Below, in pieces: positions 36,405-45,454 of a DNA stretch of 64,000 bases. The DNA comes from Promethearchaeota archaeon (GTDB lineage: Archaea > Asgardarchaeota > Lokiarchaeia > Sigynarchaeales > SOKP01). Every line of letters begins with the position of its first letter. Position 1 is the stretch's first letter. Position numbers and translations under genes: made by a program. The stretch lies in the NCBI GenBank assembly GCA_013375495.1, contig JABXKC010000005.1, forward strand, positions 78,735-142,734, written 5' to 3'. The notes under the pieces were generated by a model. That model searched no databases and was not told where the DNA came from. It was given only the letters and a program-made list of their open reading frames with translations.

Positions 36405-37511
36405 TCATTCCTTTCTCTTCTTTAGGGATAATTTAGGGATAAAAGATTTGATGTTTTTCCTTTTAATAAAAAACATTAATTTAATTAGGATTATTGACAA
36501 TAAAGCTATTATATTATAATATATAAAAATAATAGCCGCAATTAAAAAAACATCAGGATAGTCTGTATCATCAGTAAATTTTTCATAAATAGCGCCCCAT
36601 CCATTATCCTCTAAGATATTTCCTGTAATTACATTAAAAGTGCTTTCTTCGAGATATATACCATATTTTTGGTTATAACTAGCGGAATTTTCTATTAAAT
36701 TATTATAGTGAGAAGATAAAAGTCTAAATCCATGCTGATCGTTATTGTTAGCGGTGTTATTTGAAAAAGTGTTAAGATCGGAATAGCTGAGAGTGAATCC
36801 GTTGAGATTCCAAGTAGCTAGATTTTCTGTTAGAGTATTGTTATATGAAGAACTTAGGTAAAAACCGAGATAAGTATTATCAATCACCTCATTGCCTGAT
36901 ATGGTATTGTTATAGGATGATTCAAGAGAAAATCCATGTCTGTTATCTGTTATGATATTTGCCGTCAAAATATTAAAATAGGAACAATTTAACGTCAAAC
37001 CATTGGTATTTCCAATCGCGGTATTAGCGATTAATGTATTATTAAAGGAATTCTTGAGGTAAAATCCGTATTGGTTATTGTAAGCGGTATTATCTTCTAA
37101 TCTTCCGTGCGTTACATTCTCAAAATAAAATCCATAGTAGTTATTTAATTTTCCATCGTTAACGGTTGTGTTTCTGATAATGAAATGAAGATCAGTATTC
37201 CTAATATGAACTCCATGCTCTATTGTAGCATAAATTTCATAATTTTCAATGATATAAGGATCGTTGAGACTTCCATCTCCACTCCATCCCTCACTAATTG
37301 CCTTAGCAGCAAACGTGTCTTTACCATCAATAAATAATGATTCATTAAATGCCGATATCTTTGGTATCTTTGAATTTTGATAAAAAATATCTTCAATAGG
37401 TGCCATATTAGCTCCTAAGAACCTAGGTGAAATGAGAAAAAGAAGGTATCCTCCAATTAGCATGCTATAGATGAGAGTAAATAAAAGAACACTAGTGTTT
37501 TTATTACGCAT
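36405..37511 (-). CDS. NosD-like beta-helix protein, membrane anchored at both ends
   Basis: A 368-aa protein with an N-terminal membrane segment (about 8-28), then right-handed beta-helix rungs (about 95-305) with the repeated N.TAYNN.YGFYL..S.NNTL..N pattern of NosD/CASH proteins, one rung every 22-23 residues, and a C-terminal membrane helix (about 325-350) before a basic tail. SGDGSLNDPYIIENYEI near residue 75 is the usual lead-in of archaeal surface proteins of this type. It probably binds or processes sugar at the cell surface. The repeated Asn-x-Ser/Thr sites would allow N-glycosylation. Confidence 0.8.
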   Translation of the reverse strand: MRNKNTSVLLFTLIYSMLIGGYLLFLISPRFLGANMAPIEDIFYQNSKIPKISAFNESLFIDGKDTFAAKAISEGWSGDGSLNDPYIIENYEIYATIEHGVHIRNTDLHFIIRNTTVNDGKLNNYYGFYFENVTHGRLEDNTAYNNQYGFYLKNSFNNTLIANTAIGNTNGLTLNCSYFNILTANIITDNRHGFSLESSYNNTISGNEVIDNTYLGFYLSSSYNNTLTENLATWNLNGFTLSYSDLNTFSNNTANNNDQHGFRLLSSHYNNLIENSASYNQKYGIYLEESTFNVITGNILEDNGWGAIYEKFTDDTDYPDVFLIAAIIFIYYNIIALLSIILIKLMFFIKRKNIKSFIPKLSLKKRKE

Positions 37512-37765
37512 TTTAATTCTTGTTATTTTTTAATTGATATTTGAAGTCTATTTATCGTAATTATGATTCTTTTATTAAGCTTAAATACCCTTTAAATTAG
37601 CAGGACATATTTAACTAATGGATGAAAATGATAAGGTTTGAAATATTAAAAAAATTCTTATTGTGATATAAATTTCAACCAAGAAAAAATAAGAGATAAA
37701 GTTCAAAATAATCCAAAAAAAATTGATCCTCAAGCCAAACGGAAGAAGTAACTAATCTATTTTTA
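37512..37765. other. Intergenic region with a possible C-terminal scrap
   Basis: At 37646-37751 the plus strand reads KIRDKVQNNPKKIDPQAKRKK-like residues before TAA (37749), which looks like a protein tail with no body. No start or family can be assigned. The rest is AT-rich and includes the upstream region of the NosD-like gene. Confidence 0.25.
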
Positions 37766-37985
37766 TTATATTTTTCTATAAATCTTATAAAAAATAGGTG
37801 AAATATAAGCTCCAATAACTTTAGAATAAAATTTAATATTATGCTCATCTACCCACATGATTTCACACATTTTTAAACCATTTTGTTTAATTTCCCATAA
37901 ACACCATAAGAGGAGTTCGGTCCCAATTCCCTTTCCTCGTAAAGAATCTAAAACTCCCGTTGGTCCAAATGAGCCGGGAAAAAAT
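37766..37985 (-). pseudogene. GNAT acetyltransferase C-terminal remnant
   Basis: The minus strand reads THSLFFPGSFGPTGVLDSLR, GKGIGTELLLWCLWEIKQNG and YISPIFYKIYRKI. It matches the last 75 residues of the two-domain GNAT protein at 45451-46386 (THSQFFPGSFGPTG, LRGKGIGTELFLWCLW, GAYISPIFYPMYKKI). It begins abruptly at about 37985, where the plus-strand URO-D relic starts. An open frame continues to 38110 but only reads URO-D sequence antisense. Confidence 0.85.
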
Positions 37986-38332
37986 AGAGAATGAGTGGAT
38001 ACAACGACTTGAAGCAATATAGAGGTAAAATTATGTTTTGGGGTTGCGTGAATATTCAATCCATTTACTGGAAGGGAACTCCTGAAGAAGTAGAACGAGA
38101 AGTTTGGCACATGGTTCGTAATTTAGGGACTAAAAAGGGGGGATATGGAGCATGCTTTTATGATGATGCTAAAACAATTAAAGTACCACGAAAAAGTATT
38201 AGAGCTTTTGCTAAAGGACTTGAAAAATACGGTGATTACTCAAAAATTCCCTCTCATTGGTGGGATTATCCAACTGTAAAAAACTGGGATGATTTTGAAG
38301 TTCCTCCTTTACCGCCTTTAAACCCTAAATAA
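37986..38332 (+). pseudogene. URO-D-family protein C-terminal remnant
   Basis: The last 113 codons of a second copy of the URO-D-family gene at 5724-6902. Similarity to 6558-6902 is very high (about 20 mismatches in 345 bp by eye, none in the first 60). It begins MSGYNDLKQYRGKIMFWGCV and keeps the native C-terminus (WWDYPTVKNWDDFEVPPLPP). The barrel's first 280 residues, including the zinc motif, are missing. Substitutions are partly silent, so the source copy was still selected after it diverged. Confidence 0.88.
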
Positions 38333-38351
38333 GAATAGAGTTTAGTAATAG

Positions 38352-41024
38352 TTAATTGAATTTTATTTCCCATGAAAAGGGTTTATTAAGCTTATTTTCA
38401 CCAGTTAAAGTTATGCGATTTCCCATTATAGTAAACTCATTTCCATTTCCGTTTGTCAGGATAGAATCAATTTTCTCAAGTTCTTTATAAGTTAGTTCTA
38501 AAGAGATTTTCCATGTATCTTCCATTATGGGATTATACCACCCGGAGTAGCCATTTTTACTTTTTTCTAATCCAATTAGTGAAGAACTAAACTTATAGTT
38601 ATCTTTAGGGATGGTAGGTCTTAATTCTACGCCTTCAGGAGTGAAAGTTATCCCGACTAAGCGAGTTACATCGTATAGTGGCCAGGCGTGAGGATGTAAG
38701 TTAAAAACTGGAAAGTCCGTCCAATTAATTGTTTCAAAACCGAGTACCGCTTCATCTTCAGCAGGGACTACTTTCTTAGTGAGTACAGGTTCCGCAAAAC
38801 CGGTTTGACCAGAATATTTAGATAAACTTGAATTATATGTATCTGGTCCACTCCAAATTCCATACCATACATCTGGAAAATTCTCAGCGTGATAAGCAAG
38901 AGAATTTTTTTTCCATTCATCCCAAGCCATTTCTCCGTTTACTAATGATAAAGCCCATATTAGAGTACCATTTATAGATGGCCATATCCCCCCATTTGTT
39001 CCTTGTCCTTGTGGATAATAGATATTAATTACTTTATCAAGAATCATAGCGCCAATTTTTGAAGGTTTTCGAACTAATTCGTCTATGTTTTTAATTAAAA
39101 TTGATATTTGATCTTGGTTCAAAGCATTTCCAATTATTGCCCAAGGTTGTGGCTCTAACCACATTTGGTCCTCACCAATCCATCCTAATTCTTCAGTTAA
39201 CCAAGCCCGTCTGACCCAGTTTCCATTCCATTGAGCTTGAACTGCTTCACGTTGTGAATTAGAATAATTAAGGACACTCTCAGCCATCTCATTTTCATTT
39301 ATAAATTTCAACATATCAGAATATGTTTTAAGTACAAAAATAGCCATAGATGCATTTAAAACGCTTTCTGCAATATTCTGAATTTCCTTATGATTCTCAG
39401 TAGAGATATGTCCAAAGATGACATTATCGTTCCAATCTCCATTAGATAATCGTTGAAGCCCGTGTCTTCCTATCCCTATTTTTTTTGTGATATGATTATA
39501 GCAACGTGCAATTAGCTCTCTAACCGTAACAACTTCTACTCTCGAACCATAACAAGGATATCTTGAGATCTCTTCATCAAGTATTTCAACATCTCTTGTT
39601 CCGAGAATGTATTCACTTATTAGCCAAAGTAGCCATAATCCTTGATCACTTGGTTTAATGGGGACAGGTAATATTTGACCGCTTCCTGTAATTCCCCACG
39701 GTATTTCTCCATTTTTTTTGACAGTTTTTAAGGTGTACTTGATTATATTCTTAACGATATTAGGATTACTATAGACAAAAGGCAATGCGTGTTGTAAGGG
39801 ATCTCTAGCTGCTCCTTGAAATCCAATTATGTATTGATAAACATGCCCTTGCGAAAGTATGTGTTCATTGAAAAAATTATCATAAGTCATTGCTCCTCGT
39901 AAGTAATAATAATGCCAGAAAAGCTCCCGATTAACCCAAAGTTCATCTTGAATTTGTAGTTCCATTTTATTACTATTCCACTGTTGGCACGATTCTTCAA
40001 ATAATTTAGGATATGTTTGCTGATATTTGTTAATTAAAGATTCTAATTCAAATCCTTCAGGAAGATAACCATACAAAAACGATAAGGTTCGACTTTCTCC
40101 TGAGTTTAATTTTACACTTCTCTCTAAAAACATGGCACTTTCATCGCCTACAGAACTAGTATCATTTTTAAAGTTGTTCCTTAACCCATCTGGAGTCTCG
40201 AGGCTACCTTGACCAAAAAAAAGCTTACTATTGGTACATATTGCATCAGCTTTCTCATCTAATGAAACTAAAAACGTTTGAGGGGGGAAATTATCTACGA
40301 ATGTGGGTCTAAGGTAAGTTGGATCATACCTCTCTTTTTGTTCTTCTAAATATTTACTTTCAAGGAGCCCTAAACTATTAGGAATCGCTTCAAACTTATG
40401 TTTAAATTTATCACTAAATTCGTGACGATGATCTCTTGGATGTTTACCTGGTTTACCAGTAAGTACTGAAGCAAATGAGGAGGAAGAAAATTGATACATA
40501 TGGCATCCCCAATACTCAATCCATCGTAAATTGACGGGATCATCTTGATGATTAGTTATTTTAACTTGGGAGATCAAAACCGGATCATCCCCAAACGGTG
40601 CAAATATATTTTGGTTAACGGTATATCCATGTCCAATTACTTTTTTTCGGAAATATCCGATCCCAAAGATTCTTTCAAAGGAGTCTGCATTGCCTGGATA
40701 ATACGTACTTAAATGATTAGTGCCGTCTGTGAGATATCCAAATCCTCCCGCATAATGGCCTTGTTCTGGATTAAATTCGTTTAAATACTTAGGGCTACCC
40801 TCGTCTTGTCGCACTTGAATATATCCGTAGTTGGATGTCACAGCTACTAACCTGTCGTTACCAACTTGATGTAGGTGTTCTGTATTAGAACGCCACTTTT
40901 CGTTCATCGGAGTTATTGCTTTGATATCTTTGGTTTGATCGCAGGTATAACGATAAGCAGGTAATCCATACTCATCTTCAATCCATTCTCCAAAATAACC
41001 GGAACCAAATTCTTTTTTACTCAT
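38352..41024 (-). CDS. GH94-like cellobiose/chitobiose phosphorylase-type enzyme
   Basis: An 890-aa protein of the GH94 (former GT36) type: an N-terminal beta-sandwich (about 1-340, FGEWIEDEYGLPAYRYTCDQ, YIQVRQDEGSPKYLN), a helical linker, an (alpha/alpha)6 barrel (about 375-790) with QYIIGFQGAARDPLQHALPF and NGDWNDNVIF, whose Asp is at the position of the catalytic acid of cellobiose phosphorylase, and a C-terminal sandwich. It probably cleaves a beta-linked disaccharide with phosphate; hydrolysis is an alternative. No signal peptide, so it acts in the cytoplasm on sugar brought by the GPH symporter nearby. It shares the leftward strand with the sulfatase. Confidence 0.78.
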   Translation of the reverse strand: MSKKEFGSGYFGEWIEDEYGLPAYRYTCDQTKDIKAITPMNEKWRSNTEHLHQVGNDRLVAVTSNYGYIQVRQDEGSPKYLNEFNPEQGHYAGGFGYLTDGTNHLSTYYPGNADSFERIFGIGYFRKKVIGHGYTVNQNIFAPFGDDPVLISQVKITNHQDDPVNLRWIEYWGCHMYQFSSSSFASVLTGKPGKHPRDHRHEFSDKFKHKFEAIPNSLGLLESKYLEEQKERYDPTYLRPTFVDNFPPQTFLVSLDEKADAICTNSKLFFGQGSLETPDGLRNNFKNDTSSVGDESAMFLERSVKLNSGESRTLSFLYGYLPEGFELESLINKYQQTYPKLFEESCQQWNSNKMELQIQDELWVNRELFWHYYYLRGAMTYDNFFNEHILSQGHVYQYIIGFQGAARDPLQHALPFVYSNPNIVKNIIKYTLKTVKKNGEIPWGITGSGQILPVPIKPSDQGLWLLWLISEYILGTRDVEILDEEISRYPCYGSRVEVVTVRELIARCYNHITKKIGIGRHGLQRLSNGDWNDNVIFGHISTENHKEIQNIAESVLNASMAIFVLKTYSDMLKFINENEMAESVLNYSNSQREAVQAQWNGNWVRRAWLTEELGWIGEDQMWLEPQPWAIIGNALNQDQISILIKNIDELVRKPSKIGAMILDKVINIYYPQGQGTNGGIWPSINGTLIWALSLVNGEMAWDEWKKNSLAYHAENFPDVWYGIWSGPDTYNSSLSKYSGQTGFAEPVLTKKVVPAEDEAVLGFETINWTDFPVFNLHPHAWPLYDVTRLVGITFTPEGVELRPTIPKDNYKFSSSLIGLEKSKNGYSGWYNPIMEDTWKISLELTYKELEKIDSILTNGNGNEFTIMGNRITLTGENKLNKPFSWEIKFN

Positions 41025-41061
41025 TTTAATAACACTTTTTTTATATTTTTATTAAAAATTT

Positions 41062-42630
41062 TTAAAAACCACAATCCCTGACAACGGATTTACTAATTTT
41101 AGTTGCTCTTTTTAACAATTTCAAGAGTAACTCAGATTTTATCTCACTGTAAGAGTTGTCGTTCCATAAATTATTAGTTTCGTTCGGATCTTCCTTTAAA
41201 TTATATAAATCTCCATGGTTGGCAAAAACAGTTATTCTCCACTCATCAGTAATTAAAGTTCTTGTTTTTTCGTTATTGTGATCGTCATTCATTTCGATAA
41301 GGACTTCATTTTTCACAATATCTTCAGGTTTATTTAAAATTGAGACCAAACTTGTTCCTTGCATAAAATCGGGTATGGTAATTCCAGCTAGATCTAAGAT
41401 CGTTTCCGGAATATCAATTGAACTTACTAAAGAACTGCATTCTTTATTCGTTTGTCCTTCAGGTACTTTAATTAAGAAAGGAATTTTAATTAAACCTTGA
41501 TATAAAAATGGTCCTTTAAAGAAGAATCTATGATCGCCCCCGAGATCGCCATGATCAGTGGTGAAAATGATTACTGTATTTTCAGATAGACCATATTCAT
41601 TTAGAGCATCCAGGACCTCTCCTACCGCGTCATCAATCATTTTTTCTACTCCATAAGAAGCAGCAATTACTCGCTTAGCATTTTCTTCTGTTAAATCCTT
41701 TGGAATTGGAAAAATTCCTTTTTCTGTTCCTTCACTTCTTATTAGAGTATTAAAATGTTTTTTATTGAATTCAGAACTTCTTTCGTGATCATCGTTAAAT
41801 GTTTCAGGGAGTTTCACATCGCTGGGATTATACATATCAAAATATTTTCCAGGTGGTGAGAAGGGATGATGGGGATCAGGAAAAGAGGTGAATAAAAGAA
41901 AGTTCTCTTTAGAATAACTCCCCTCTGAAAAGCTCTTCAAAAATCCAATAGTATTTTCTTTAACAAAAGTTGTAGAATAAAGCTCTTCAGGAACTTTGTG
42001 CTTTACAACTTGTAATTTTAACAGAGGATCTGCAGTATTAAGACTTACATTTATTTTTGCTTGGATCAAATTATCAGGATTGCTTAACTTTATCCTTAGT
42101 GGTTTTCCTAATGAGGGCTCTTTTTCAATCTTTTTTTTTACCCAATTTATGTAATCAGGATGACCACATAGAGTGCCATGCCCCGAAATAATCTTTACCT
42201 CATCTAATCCAAAATAGGGTGAATATTGGGTTAAATCACCGTATTGTCTTGGGTGAACGAATTCTTGACTTTTTACTGCGTTTTTAAATTCTCCAGATTC
42301 TGCTCCAAAATAATTTAGATGAACCTTCCCAAAGTAGGCTGTATGATAAATTCCGGATTTAAGTAAAATGTCTGCGAATGTATTTGTGCCTTGCGGCAAA
42401 TTTCGTCCATTTGTGGTGACTCCGTGAACGGAAGGATATTGTCCGGTGAAAATAGTGCTGCGATTAGGCATGCAAATAGGATTATTACAATAAAAATTCG
42501 TGAATTTAATTCCCTCGTTAGCGATACGATCGATATTAGGAGTTTTTAGGACCATGTCGTTGTTATAGCAGCTCAAATGGTCTAATCGTTGTTGATCTGT
42601 TATAAAAAATAAGAAGTTTAATTTTTGGCT
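41062..42630 (-). CDS. Sulfatase (alkaline phosphatase superfamily), start codon unclear
   Basis: CMPNRSTIFTG is the formylglycine-type sulfatase signature (Cys-x-Pro-x-Arg), TTDHGDLGGDH is the C-terminal metal site and HTAYFGKVHLN the Lys/His site. The frame's first accepted start is TTG 42576, but codons from 42630 downward read SQKLNFLFFITDQQRLDHLS, the normal sulfatase N-terminus with a metal-binding Asp. No ATG, GTG or TTG opens that stretch. Either a rare AUU/AUA start, a mutation or an error. No signal peptide. It would remove sulfate from sugars before the GH94-like enzyme acts. A sulfatase-maturing enzyme is not seen here. Confidence 0.8.
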   Translation of the reverse strand, partial: SQKLNFLFFITDQQRLDHLSCYNNDMVLKTPNIDRIANEGIKFTNFYCNNPICMPNRSTIFTGQYPSVHGVTTNGRNLPQGTNTFADILLKSGIYHTAYFGKVHLNYFGAESGEFKNAVKSQEFVHPRQYGDLTQYSPYFGLDEVKIISGHGTLCGHPDYINWVKKKIEKEPSLGKPLRIKLSNPDNLIQAKINVSLNTADPLLKLQVVKHKVPEELYSTTFVKENTIGFLKSFSEGSYSKENFLLFTSFPDPHHPFSPPGKYFDMYNPSDVKLPETFNDDHERSSEFNKKHFNTLIRSEGTEKGIFPIPKDLTEENAKRVIAASYGVEKMIDDAVGEVLDALNEYGLSENTVIIFTTDHGDLGGDHRFFFKGPFLYQGLIKIPFLIKVPEGQTNKECSSLVSSIDIPETILDLAGITIPDFMQGTSLVSILNKPEDIVKNEVLIEMNDDHNNEKTRTLITDEWRITVFANHGDLYNLKEDPNETNNLWNDNSYSEIKSELLLKLLKRATKISKSVVRDCGF

Positions 42631-42765
42631 AATAATCGATTCACTTACATTTAATAATTCAAATTGAGAATGTTGATAGATAAAAAATAAAAGTTCAAAT
42701 AAATCTTTTTATAGTCTTACATCAAGATTACATTATTAAAAACAAAAATTTTTACTTAAACAAAA

Positions 42766-44163
42766 ATGTCAGAAACAAAATTACCAAGAAAGCAAGTTAC
42801 TGGCTATATTATGGGTATGATCCCCTTAACCATTATTCTTGGTGTATTTCGCTTAGCTTACATAAAATTCTTCTACGATTCTTTAGGACTTGATTGGGTG
42901 TTGTTCGTTATTGGAATGGTTATCTTCATGTTCATCAATATGACGAACGATCCAATAATAGGGCAATGGCAAGATAATACCGATGTAGAGAAACGTGGTA
43001 GTCGCCGAATATTCTACATAAAATATTTTAGTCCATTTCTAGTAATTGTATTTGTTGCAATGTGGTTTCCTTGGAGCACTGATAGCACAACACCATTAGG
43101 GCAATTTGTTATGTTCCTCCATTTTGTAATAACAATTAGTATTTTTGATACATTGTCAAATATCGTTACTATGGCATGGATGGCACTTCTTCCAGATATG
43201 ACTATAGATTTAGGAGAGCGGACGAGGGTAAACTTCCTTGGGGGTATTTTAGCTCTATTTGCAAGTTTTGCTGTAATAACTGTGCCAACCATGGTTGATA
43301 ATTTGCAATTCTTTCAAATCTACAACATAGTTGTAGCGATTATTAGTTACGTGTGTTATTTCCTTGTATATAGACTATCTAGAGAACGACCAGAGTATCA
43401 GCACGATAAAAGCCCTCCATTGTGGACGGCTATAAAACAGACATTGAAATCAATATCGTTTAGATATTTTATAGGGTATAATTTCTTTAAAACTCTAATC
43501 GCATCGATTCAACTCTCGTATGTGTTTTTATTTTTGATACTCATCGGAGAAGAAAATGTAGTTTTTTACTTTCTAATTGTTATTATTGTTGGATGGAGCT
43601 CTAACATCTTATGTATGAAGTTACGAGATAAGTACGGATTTAAGAAATTGTTGATTCGGTTTAGTACTATTCAATTTTTAGGAGGATTCGTTCTTTTCTT
43701 TTTAGTGTTAATTCCTGAAACCCGTATTCCTGTGATTTGGATAGGATTAGTCTTCTCTACTTTTTTTGGAGGTGCGAATGTTTTTGGTGTAATCCTTCAA
43801 ACACTTCCGATAGACGAAGACGAAGTAGAATATGGTTCAAGGAGAGAGGGAATGTTTTACGGAATTAACGCTCTATTCACCAAGCCTGCGGAAAGCATCG
43901 GTCCAATTATTGTAACTTTAGTATTAGAACTAACACACTATATTAAACCAACCACTCTCAACCCAGATCCTGTTCAACCCCATACAGCAATTTTTGGGAT
44001 TATACTGGTGTTCTATTTTATTGTCAACATTTTCGTAGCTTTAAGCTTAATCTTCGCTTACTTATTTCCATTGGAAGGTGAAAAACTCCAAAAGCTGGAA
44101 AACGATCTTGAGGAATTACACGAGAAAAAGCGAGAAGAATTTGCTCGTAAAAAAAATGAGTGA
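42766..44163 (+). CDS. GPH-family sugar:cation symporter (MelB-like)
   Basis: A 465-aa, 12-helix transporter. Helix 2 and the following loop, FINMTNDPIIGQWQDNT then GSRRIFYIKYFSPF, are the GPH/MelB signature (N.x.DP..G...D....G.RR). The second half has FSTFFGGANVFGVILQTLPI, DEDEVEYGSRREGMFYGINA and FTKPAESIGP, also family hallmarks. It imports glycosides or glucuronides with Na+ or H+. It is divergent from the sulfatase and GH94-like genes, which fits a sugar-use locus. The C-terminal tail is a charged coiled stretch. Confidence 0.87.
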   Translation: MSETKLPRKQVTGYIMGMIPLTIILGVFRLAYIKFFYDSLGLDWVLFVIGMVIFMFINMTNDPIIGQWQDNTDVEKRGSRRIFYIKYFSPFLVIVFVAMWFPWSTDSTTPLGQFVMFLHFVITISIFDTLSNIVTMAWMALLPDMTIDLGERTRVNFLGGILALFASFAVITVPTMVDNLQFFQIYNIVVAIISYVCYFLVYRLSRERPEYQHDKSPPLWTAIKQTLKSISFRYFIGYNFFKTLIASIQLSYVFLFLILIGEENVVFYFLIVIIVGWSSNILCMKLRDKYGFKKLLIRFSTIQFLGGFVLFFLVLIPETRIPVIWIGLVFSTFFGGANVFGVILQTLPIDEDEVEYGSRREGMFYGINALFTKPAESIGPIIVTLVLELTHYIKPTTLNPDPVQPHTAIFGIILVFYFIVNIFVALSLIFAYLFPLEGEKLQKLENDLEELHEKKREEFARKKNE

Positions 44164-44212
44164 AAAACTAAAATAAAATTACTTTCTTTTTTTTTTTGTG
44201 AAGTGTATTTTT

Positions 44213-45454
44213 ATGACATATGACTTAATCATCGTTGGTGGTGGTCCAGGGGGATCAACAGCGGCCAAAATTGCAGCAGAGAGTGGCGCTAAAGTGCTAT
44301 TACTTGAAGCTGCTGAAGAAGGTAGATATAAATGTTGTGCAGGAGGAATTCCCATTAGAAACGAAGATTTTGCTCCAATTCCTAAGGGAGTAGGAGATCG
44401 TGAAATTACGGGGGGAGTTCTATTTACTCCAAAGACAGGACCTATGGAATTCGAAGCCTCTGGAAAAAATAACAAAGGTTTTTGCATGTTTCGAACTGAT
44501 TTTGATAAATTCCTTTTAGATATTTCCCAAAATGTTGGCGCTCAAGTATTATATGAATCTCGAGTAAAAAGAATTGAGATTAGTAAAGATAAGATTGTTA
44601 CGATTGTAGGATCCAAGGAATATCATAGCGATTGTGTGATCCTCTCGACTGGATTAGGGGGAGCCCAACTACAAAGAAACCTCGGTATAGAGGTTCCACC
44701 GATGGTAGGTGGAATACAAGCAGAAATTAGTGCCCCCGAATCTTTCATTGACGAACAATTTGGAAACCGCGTGTGGGAATTCTTCGATCGTAAATTAATT
44801 GATCATGGAATTGCGTGGGTCTTTCCTAAAAGCGAAACGCTAAGTATTGGAGTGTTAGGGAATGGAATTAAAATGAGTCATTTCAATGCGTTTCTTAAGA
44901 ATCCATTCATAAAGGAGAAAATAGAAGGAAAAGAGATGAAAGTATTTGGAGGGCGGAAAGTTTGGGCAGCTCCTATACCTGATCGAATGATCGCCAAACC
45001 TTATTGTGACCGCGTAATGGTAATTGGAGATGCTTGTGGAACAGCAGACCCTATTTTATACGAAGGAATTTATCAAGCTCGATTATCCGGTAAGCTCGCA
45101 GCTGAAGTTTTTACTCAAGCACTTGAGAAAGAGGATTTTAATGAATCTGTGCTCGCAAGATACAACGAACTTCTTTTAAAACACCTCTACGAAGAAGATT
45201 TGAGATACTCTTATAAATTTCACCATCTTTTGTATCATAGTGGCCTTTTGGAACGAATTATCGAAGCGTCTTATGCCATGGCTCAAGAAGATCAGGAAAT
45301 GATGCAATCAACAATCGCATTATTTACGGGTAGCGAAACTAGGAAACACAGTTGGGAAGTTATGATGTCTCGCAAATGGAAACTAGTAAAACAATTGGGA
45401 ATTAAAAATAGCATGAAACTTATTCCAACATTAGTTCGAGCTCTGCGAATTTAG
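44213..45454 (+). CDS. Geranylgeranyl reductase-family FAD oxidoreductase
   Basis: A 413-aa flavoprotein: N-terminal VGGGPGGSTAAKIAAE dinucleotide-binding loop, KCCAGGIP at about 44-51 in the place of the family's conserved Cys-Gly-Gly, FRTDFDKFLLD, and VMVIGDACGTADPILYEGIY at about 265-285. In archaea such enzymes saturate the isoprenoid chains of membrane lipids. ATG 44213 starts the domain directly; GTG 44198 is an alternative. A long T-run (44185-44197) just upstream may terminate the symporter transcript. It overlaps the convergent GNAT gene by four bases. Confidence 0.85.
   Translation: MTYDLIIVGGGPGGSTAAKIAAESGAKVLLLEAAEEGRYKCCAGGIPIRNEDFAPIPKGVGDREITGGVLFTPKTGPMEFEASGKNNKGFCMFRTDFDKFLLDISQNVGAQVLYESRVKRIEISKDKIVTIVGSKEYHSDCVILSTGLGGAQLQRNLGIEVPPMVGGIQAEISAPESFIDEQFGNRVWEFFDRKLIDHGIAWVFPKSETLSIGVLGNGIKMSHFNAFLKNPFIKEKIEGKEMKVFGGRKVWAAPIPDRMIAKPYCDRVMVIGDACGTADPILYEGIYQARLSGKLAAEVFTQALEKEDFNESVLARYNELLLKHLYEEDLRYSYKFHHLLYHSGLLERIIEASYAMAQEDQEMMQSTIALFTGSETRKHSWEVMMSRKWKLVKQLGIKNSMKLIPTLVRALRI

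Noticed and set aside
37766..38110. A 114-codon minus-strand gene
   Set aside because: Only the part up to about 37,985 is GNAT sequence; the rest is the URO-D relic read antisense.
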